Of a stretch of DNA of 64,000 nucleotides, positions 57,201-64,000 are shown piece after piece. How positions within the stretch are numbered: position 1 is the stretch's first letter; every line of letters starts with the position of its first letter. The translations under genes and the position numbers were made by a program. Under the pieces are notes generated by a model that was not told the DNA's origin, ran no database searches, and saw nothing but the letters and a program-made list of their open reading frames with translations. The stretch is from Membranipora membranacea (taxonomy: Eukaryota; Bryozoa; Gymnolaemata; Cheilostomatida; Membraniporidae): assembly GCA_914767715.1 (NCBI GenBank), contig OU612067.1:15939001-16003000 (forward strand). The letters are read 5' to 3'.

Positions 57201-57852
57201 TCATTCATGATGTACTAAGCTATGCCAATAGAGACCATATTGGTCACACAGCTCAAGTAGGCCTACCTGCAAAAGCATATTGAACTTTTCTTGCAGCATT
57301 CCGGCCACGCCCTCAAGAAACAGAGAGGTATCCTGCAGCCAGTATTGCTGCAGAAACCCCGCCTCTTCTTCCTGTAATGATAAGAATATTTTAATAAGAG
57401 AGGCAAATATTTCAACGACGATGTGCTTTGGATCTGCAGGCTGCATACCGTATCTTATGAAAAATATTGTTCTATCAATTATCATAAATAAACGTTTAGA
57501 TAAAAACGGTCCATAATATGACAATTTGCATTTCTGTTTCACTTTATGGGATACAAAACAATAAAAGGGTCTTTGAGAAAAGGCTACAGAAAACACAAAG
57601 TTTGACCAAACTACAATTATGTTCAGGAAAGACCTCAATTTGGATGGCTACTCGCTTTAAATCAGCTCAGCCGCATTACACTCAGAGAGAAATCTTTAAC
57701 TGGAAACCATCTTTCACACAGTTAGAACTGTCCAAAAACTGTAATACGTCATAAAAGACAAGGAAACTGTCAAATGCTTAAGCTTCACACCTGCCAATGT
57801 CAATGTTAATGATAAAGATACTCACGAAGGAATTGAACACCGGATACTCCAT
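54297..57852 (-). CDS. Gene F: unrecognised seven-exon protein, 180 residues
   Basis: Exons: 57852-57826, 57371-57267, 56955-56881, 56286-56245, 55873-55778, 55205-55098, 54386-54297. Every junction is phase 0 with good GT-AG borders, giving 180 codons plus a stop. The N-terminus (MEYPVFNSFEEEAGFLQQ, then LEGVAGMLQEKFNMLLQ) is helical and acidic, the middle is Glu/Arg-rich (AERPEEEERRAANVTE), and the C-terminus is basic and ends in a Ser run (SHGSTPSLSSSSSL). There is no signal peptide or membrane helix, so it is likely intracellular. I do not recognise a family. Two extra copies of the 3' part of exon 3, with splice sites, lie downstream in the intron and remain in frame, so longer isoforms are possible. 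It sits upstream of NAGLU on the same strand, about 2.5 kb away. Confidence 0.7.
54780..54870 (+). repeat. tRNA-like SINE head
   Basis: A-box-like AGTTAGTGCACTTGCTATTCAC and B box GGGTTCAAATCCTATTA spaced as in a tRNA-derived SINE. It overlaps gene F intron-proximal DNA upstream of the last exon. Weakly supported. Confidence 0.35.
56503..56955 (-). repeat. Triplicated exon unit of gene F
   Basis: A 48-base exon segment encoding AERPEEEERRAANVTE occurs in exon 3 (56928-56881), at 56799-56752 and at 56655-56608. The extra copies keep an acceptor (CATCAG|GCTGAG) and a donor (GAG|GTGAGG). Between them run (GATGGTC)-like minisatellite bases. The whole block is one open frame on the minus strand. 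Confidence 0.85.
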
Positions 57853-59519
57853 TTTGTAGATGTTGGTATACGTGAACGTAAAGGTTTAAGTTAAAAGGTT
57901 TGAGTTGTAAGGTGCGACTAAAGGTATGTAGGCAAGTGCGAACTGTACAGTTAGTAGATTCAATATCGAATGAACATTGTGTTTTTTTACAATGACTTCA
58001 AGTGACAGAAGATATTTGTCATGCTTGACACAATGTCCTACTAACTACTAGTACTGATACTAGCATCATACTTCTGAAGCAGACTCTCATAAACAATGAT
58101 GTGAAGTTAAGACATAAATTCATTCCTTCCTCACAGATGCTTCGAACATAGCTTAATGACCTTCTCTCTTAATCATTTATCCCTTTTTGCAGTTGATTAA
58201 GATAAAAAGAAGTTGTAACTGTGTCCAAAATGACAAGAGATCAGGTTGATGAAACCTATTTTTAATTGTCATAGGCATTTAAGAATAATGCTATAATCTC
58301 CCCCTATATTGTTCCTTATGTCTCACCAACACTATCGCTGTCCAATGGTGTTAAAAAGCTCATTACCTTCAATCCTATGTACATTATGTGCTGTGGTGAA
58401 AGGATAGGCCCCATTTGCTAAAAGTTGTCCCCTCACGATTAAAAAGGAGGTCTTTAGGTCTGTAATGCTGCAAGAAGTCTATAGTATGCCAGCAATAATC
58501 TTGAGTATCTTGAGCTTTAGTCCAAAAGCTTGGCTCATTGGTGTCAATCCATTCAGGTGCCATCATCTTACTGCTTTTACTGTAAATCATATATTATGTA
58601 CATCTATCCGATGTTGAAGGTAAATGTGCCACCAGAATTTTTCCGACAGCAAAAATCGTTGCATTTTAATTTAAGTGCACAAAAAAACAAACGATATTCT
58701 GCCATAGCCAGGTGCATTGTAAAGCCTCCGCAGTCCCTTGCAGTCTCACCTCTAATCCGATAATGCTTAGGTCAAGTATACCTGCTTATCGAATGGTGTT
58801 TATCTCCTCCAATACATCCAACAAATCTGATTTCAATTTTCGGTGTCAACATAGAGAGGTGTCTTTTTTAAATTGCCTAAACTTTTACGGATGATTTCAA
58901 AGATGTGATCTCATAAAGAAAAAAAGCAGATCAGCGGAACAGTTTTGGCAGTTGTTATTGATGGAAACCATGACTTGGAGATCTTTAGTTTCCCACCTAG
59001 ATCTGTGAGGGGAAGACGCATGTGGTCTCATATATCCAACCCTACCTGGTCAGACCCTGTCACACCCTGATTGGTTGATAGAGTTACTCCCTCTCGAGCT
59101 TTTTGATAGAACAGGAGCAACTAGAATGGGAATATGAATTGGGTCTTATCTGACTTTGGGTTCAGCATGTTCAGTCTGGTGCAAAACAAATAATTTCATT
59201 GATCAGTTCTTTTTCGTTATAGCTTTCTACATGATTTGTGTTAATAAAATTAATAGTCAGAGGCTATATTTCTGTGTTTACATATTGGCTATATATTTAC
59301 TTTATTATATTCACCTACCAATGTATCACAACAAATGAGGACTACAAAAGTCATGATATTCTGACTGCTAACTTTTGCTCTGATATTCCTGCTAAGAAAA
59401 TATCAGATGTAATACATGGCTCATAGTTTTAGATATTTTTTGTTATCAGTTGCGCTGGGAACTTAATAAATCTGTCTGACTGTAAAATGACTCACTTACC
59501 AAGGTTTATCTGTGGGGAC
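57853..59519. other. Upstream of gene F, no firm feature
   Basis: Includes the gene F promoter region. A 68-codon minus-strand frame at 58590-58384 (PEWIDTNEPSFWTKAQDTQD) has protein-like composition but no recognised family or flanking exons. Nothing else is supported. Confidence 0.35.
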
Positions 59520-59700
59520 TGTTGAACCCACTAACGTCGCGAATGTCAAAACGTCGTAATCTAGCGTTCCACTAACGTCGCAATCCCACAAACGTCGCAA
59601 CGAAGGGTTTTTATAACGTCGCAAACCCACAAACGTCGCAACTTTTTAAATGTCGCAATGGCTCGAACCCACTAACGTCGCAAATGTCGCAACTCAACAG
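59520..59700 (+). repeat. Subterminal ACGTCGCAA array, left
   Basis: Seven ACGTCG and two TGTCGC motifs within 180 bp, several in the larger phrase CCCAC(T/A)AACGTCGCAA. The mirror array is at 62065-62235. Likely transposase-binding sites. Confidence 0.85.
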
Positions 59701-59970
59701 AAATGCTGAATTGTCTTCTCATTTGATGCAAATTGGTGATGATGATTTGTTGTGAGAAGTAGATAGGAGCATAGGATTTTCGAAACACGGTGGGGAATTG
59801 AATATCAATGTTACACATTGTGCTATGGATAATTGTTGAGGATTTTTTCAGGTTATTTGAATTATATTTTTCACTTTTTTTATTGTTACCTCAGAATCCA
59901 TCAATGCTGTCATAAAAGGGATGCTAACCAACATCTAGCAGATAAAGTGACATACCAATTTGTAATGTAC

Positions 59971-60452
59971 CTTAATGTTTGATTTAGCCGATGGTTGAAG
60001 TCGTCAAGAGGTATTGACACAGGTGGATTGAGTGCTATATTTTTTCCTCTTGCTGACAGCCTTAATCCATCGATATAAAAAAATGTTACATCGTTCCCAT
60101 GATGAAACACGTTGGTTTTCCCAGATGAATCAAGTCCAACTTTTTTTTATATCACATACCATGTATGCTTGAGCTGTTACATTGTAATAATCGACGACGC
60201 TCGGATAAAGGAAACAATTTTTCAATTTTCATTTTAATGGGAGTTGTTCCCTCACAAATTAAATTAAGATAACTCATATCTATTTTTCTACATCTTCCTT
60301 ATGAGATAAAATGTCATGGTATACAGTGAGTCCATTCTCCCTGGTTGGACATAAATGTACCTTGGTTACAACAGATGCACATGAACTACCATCTGAGAGC
60401 CCCGAGCGTGTTTTTTGTGAATATTGATCCATGGAAACAAAAGCCTGTGTGC
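59971..60452 (-). pseudogene. Two-exon coding remnant carried inside the long-TIR transposon
   Basis: Exon i, 60452-60361: acceptor TTGTCTAG, frame AFVSMDQYSQKTRSGLSDG then SSCASVVTK, donor AAG|GTACAT, ends phase 0. Exon ii, 60173-59971: acceptor AACAG, frame LKHTWYVI, a TAA stop before a lysine pair, then GLDSSGKTNVFHHGNDVTFF and PPVSIPLDDFNHRLNQTL, donor AAG|GTACAT. The phases join. The second exon ends just inside the left inverted repeat. I do not recognise the protein. It is either a decayed transposon gene or captured host exons. Confidence 0.5.
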
Positions 60453-62246
60453 CTAGACAATATTGTGTGCCATGTGAATATTTTGTCTTATATATGTATA
60501 CACACATATATATCAATATATATATTCATTTATATGATGTAGGCATTGGCAAACCAGTTTTATTTATGTAACACAATGGATAATCAGTAGAATATGGCTT
60601 CAGCAGATCTACTTAGTTCTTTTTTATTTTATTCATTGACCCCTCCTTAATACCATAGGTAGTAGGCAGCCCACTGTATGTATAGATGGATACTGTTTCA
60701 CCTGCTGGCTAGATGGACAAAAAGCAGGTAACAGTTATAGAGGTAGGATAATGGCTTTGGGTACCCAGGCATAGTTGAACTGCAAATTTTATTAATTGAT
60801 TTCATTACTAAACAGGTTAATCACGATAACTCAAAAAATTCATCTGCTGGCTTCTTACCCTGTCTTGACAAGCTTTGCCGGGGGGGGGGGGGTTCCCTCT
60901 CCTTCTAGCAATGCTTGTTGAGACAGCCTACTGTTTGCCATGCTCGTTCAAGACGTAGCACTTTGAAGACATCTATTTCAGAGAGTAAACAATAACAAAT
61001 CAATAAAATTTAAGAGGATAACGGATCCCATAATGCATATCTATGGAATTCCCAAACCAAAGTATATTGAGAATTTAGAATTTAACTTAAATTTTATAAG
61101 GACACTCATATATTATATAACCATGGCCATTAACAATGAGCCAATTGGTCACAAAGCGATATTAAATTCTGCAGTCCACAGTCAAGGTCCCTGCCAATAA
61201 CTCAAATTTATTCGACCAGGATTTGAGTTTACAAGCTGCATTTCAGTCTACAACCTATTGTGGTACATTCAAATTTTTATAAGACTGTAAACATTGAAAA
61301 AAACAAGCTCAAAATCTTGTTCAAAGGGGCTCGAGCACTCTAGATTACACAGTGATGAAAACACAATTGTCATTATGCAATCCAATGTTCTTAATGTATG
61401 CTAATTCTTCATATTATGGTATCTAGTTTTGGTTTTATTTTCATCAAATTTATATGAAAACCATAAAGTTTCATCTTGGGAAAAACTCCTTAGTCAGTAG
61501 ATAAAGGATAAGTCATAAATAGATGAAGCGGTTCATGCATAAATGATTTAATATTTTTCCCCTTGTCTGGTATTCCAAGTAGTGTAAAATCATACTTCAA
61601 GCATAGCCTATATCAAACATGACGGTATATTTCAAGCTTGCCATGTATAAGCCTCCCGTATAAGACATCAGTAATGAACTCTGAGGTAACAAGTTTTATC
61701 ATGATCATAGGAAGTTCAAAATTTTTCACTGATAGAAATTGGTTCAATATCCTTAATATTTCAACTCCCATAGTGTTTTGAAACCTGTATCCTCTACCAA
61801 TTGGTATGTCACTATATCTGCTAGATGTTGATTAGCGTCCCTTTTATGACAGCATTTATTGATTTTGAGGTAAACAATAAAAAAAGTGGAAAAAAATTAT
61901 TCAAATAACCTGAAAAATACTTCACAATTATCTATAGCACAATATCAAAACGTTGATATTCAACTCCCCACCGCGTTTTGAAATTCGTAGGCTCCTATCT
62001 ACATCCAGCTACATATCATCATCACCAATTTGCACCAAATGAGAAGACAACTCAGCATTTTATTTGAGTTGCGACATTTGCGACGTTAGTGGGTTCGAGC
62101 TATTGCGACGTTTAAAAAATTGCGACGTTTGTGAGTTTGCGACGTTATAAAAACCCTTCGTTGCGACGTTTTTGGGATTGCGACGTTAGTGGAACGCTAG
62201 ATTGTGATGTTTTGACGTTTGCGACGTTTGTGGGTTCAACAGGGAC

Positions 62247-63470
62247 CTACTGACACTGATTTTCCACCACTATTGTGTGACCTGTACGTCGTACCATAGT
62301 GATTTAACTTCATCAAAGCATGGAGGATTGTTTACCACACGATATTGGGGCCTACGCTGCAATTGTACAATAACACTCCGTAACACGGCTAGTTGGAAGG
62401 CAAACTTATGGTATTGTATAAGATAGTGAGTCTATCTGCCTTTATGATATCCAGTTCAGGCTTAGCCTCTTACTGCACCAGTGACTCTAACGCCTGATAT
62501 GAGTATTAGGAAACTCAAATATACCAATTAGTATTTTAATAAATCATAATGCCAATTCAAACGACCTCTGATCACCAATATTATATTTAGAATATCTACC
62601 AATATCACATGCCTATCAGACATTACACTCTTATTTACTCAAGACAACCCATGTTTTCTCTAACTTAAGATCATATCAAATAATACTCTATAACTAGAAG
62701 TGCCCGATCATAAATGCTACAAAACTTCAGGGTTGTGGATGATATACACTCAGGTTGTCGATTAAGTATATGATGTATGACCAATTGGCGATTTCATTCG
62801 AAGTGCAAATTAAAATGGCTGTCCTTTCCATGCCACCTATGAGGTAGACAGCCTATCGTTATCCTAGAGTATCGTTGTCCTATCATGTGGCAGAACTCCC
62901 CCATCCACAATTATTTTCAGTGAATACAGCCATTGAATATAGCGCAACAAACATAATATAATTGTGGTGTATAATTTATCCTCAAAACTTATACACATGC
63001 AATTATCATAAACACATTACCAAAGTTTTGTGGAAAAGCTCATGTCATGCTCTTCATGCTCTAATTATCTGTATACAACTGAGGGAGAGCCATGCATGGT
63101 TGACAGGTGCAGGGTCGGCTATCGAGGTTGGGATTAGGAGTCGCCCCCTTTTCAGAAAATTAATTAAATAATTACTGAGGTTTTTCTAGCTAGGGTTAGT
63201 ATGATTCTGTTATTGTTGTAGGTTTTTTGTAGATGTTGTTATAGTTACTGTTTTTTAGATTGTCATTGTTGTTGGACTTTCGTTATGATTATCTTCTATA
63301 CCTAACTAAATAGGTAACTCCCGTCATCCTTTCACAAAGAGCGTTTTGTGTCCAGGCAGCACATGCGGCCAGTATGAAAAAAACCATTTCAACTGTTTGA
63401 GAAAATGAGTTTCTGTGCAACTTGAGTTCATTGCATATCATAGTGGGTTAGAGTGCATGCCAGCCCCAAG
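62247..63470. other. No supported gene
   Basis: AT-rich sequence with short open frames only. I see no domain, RNA or repeat that I can support here. Confidence 0.4.
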
Positions 63471-63745
63471 GAGTCAGGAGTTTTTTATGGTTAAGGGTGC
63501 AGACTTGTGATCTGTGAGGTCCATGTTCAATTCCCAGCGCCGGCAGTCATTCTTGATTTGGCAGGCCATATATCCTAGCCAGGTCCTTGTGGAACTGTAC
63601 TAAACTCACCGGATGTGCACAACACACAGCTCAAAGATCTCCCTCTGTCTCTTCGATGAAAAGAGTAGCAGGAATTCCGGCAAGCAAGACTATTGGGTAC
63701 GGCTTGACTACCATGGTTCCTAGTACCTGTACTCTAGAGGGGATA
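63471..63745 (+). repeat. tRNA-derived SINE, best-preserved copy
   Basis: The head GAGTCAGGAG ... TATGGTTAAGGGTGCAGACTT ... GTTCAATTCCC carries Pol III A and B boxes. The body has CTCCCTCTGTCTCTTCGA and AAAGAGTAGC, the tail GTTCCTAGTACCTGTACTC. Colinear with 13931-14195. Confidence 0.75.
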
Positions 63746-64000
63746 ACCTTTACCACAATGAATATTTACATTGGCTTGCGAGCGTCTCCATATACTGCAC
63801 TCATAATCTTCTAATTTCCTCCAAAGAGCCTTTGAACTTGATCAGGAAGTTATTTCAAAATAGGGAAGAACCCCTGATCAACTACGAAAGCTACTCATAT
63901 TCTTACTTCATATGCCCAGCACAAGACAGTAAAACAGCAATGTATAACTAGTGCGACCTTTAAGACCAGGACTGATGTGTATTCATGGATAAGCGAAACA

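Larger units (their letters stand above)
59520..62241. mobile_element. 2.7-kb DNA transposon with about 445-bp terminal inverted repeats
   Basis: The left end TGTTGAACCCACTAACGTCGC and the right end (reverse complement TGTTGAACCCACAAACGTCGC) are flanked by a 5-bp duplication GGGAC (59515-59519 and 62242-62246). The inverted repeats run 59520-59964 and 61796-62241, diverged but colinear. Each begins with a subterminal array of ACGTCG motifs. No transposase is recognised. The class is undetermined; long terminal repeats with subterminal arrays suggest a cut-and-paste element. Confidence 0.85.

Noticed and set aside
59520-62241. LTR retrotransposon, suggested by TG...CA ends and a 5-bp duplication
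   Set aside because: The terminal repeats are inverted, not direct, and there is no primer-binding site, gag or pol.
1-64000. CRISPR arrays, operons, rRNA
   Set aside because: None seen; the spliced genes and repeats are those of an animal genome, and the direct repeats present are tandem or transposon-related without regular spacers.

Overview
The window is nuclear DNA from an animal, most likely an invertebrate. The genes are split by many short GT-AG introns, most of phase 1 in the receptor genes. They encode extracellular animal modules (sushi/CCP, CUB, Thr-rich stalks) joined to single transmembrane helices and tyrosine-motif tails. The DNA between genes is AT-rich and full of non-LTR retrotransposons, tRNA-derived SINEs, hAT-like elements and hairpin MITEs. 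A sponge or another early-branching marine animal is my guess, with low confidence. There is no bacterial operon structure.

Layout, left half: a receptor gene cluster. Gene A (minus, runs off the left edge), gene B (plus, 5.7-12.2 kb) and gene C (minus, 29.3-34.5 kb) share one architecture: signal peptide, two CUB-like domains and four sushi domains. B and C continue into a transmembrane helix and a tyrosine-rich tail; for A that part lies outside the window. A and B are near-identical head-to-head inverted copies. Genes D (15.3-18.0 kb) and E (20.1-26.5 kb) are minus-strand tandem relatives with one CUB domain, a Thr-rich stalk, a transmembrane helix and a tyrosine tail. The tails do not follow the ectodomains: E (CUB) and C (sushi) share one tail type (YEEV / YEN / YEMV / YTSL), while B (sushi) and a possible last exon of D (CUB) share another (DNDLY-type). 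A stop-containing TM/tail relic lies at 39.2-39.9 kb, an orphan first exon at 3.6-3.7 kb, and copies of the block upstream of B recur at 27.4-28.3 and 38.9-39.2 kb. Together these suggest a birth-and-death, exon-shuffling family of immune or allorecognition-type signalling receptors. That function is inference.

Layout, right half: gene G (minus, 40.2-51.8 kb) is recognisably lysosomal alpha-N-acetylglucosaminidase (NAGLU), but the catalytic core exons are absent here and the flanking exon phases do not fit together. Its first intron holds a decayed RTE-type retrotransposon with 388-bp tandem 5' units. Gene F (minus, 54.3-57.9 kb) is a complete seven-exon, 180-residue gene that I do not recognise; one of its exons is tandemly triplicated. 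Gene order on the minus strand is F then G.

Mobile elements of note: a 414-bp hAT-like element with an 8-bp target duplication carrying a tRNA-Ile(UAU)-like sequence (53.5 kb); a 2.7-kb element with about 445-bp terminal inverted repeats full of ACGTCG motifs, carrying a decayed two-exon coding remnant (59.5-62.2 kb); a second hAT-like element in a gene B intron; a LINE split by a 1.9-kb insertion inside gene E; a 545-bp foldback in another gene E intron; and an orphan ORF resembling the restriction-like endonuclease end of a retroelement (34.8 kb).

Exon borders were read by eye from splice consensus, reading-frame phase and comparison among the paralogues. For A, B, C, E (from the CUB exon on), F and most of G the phases are consistent, which is the main support for those models.
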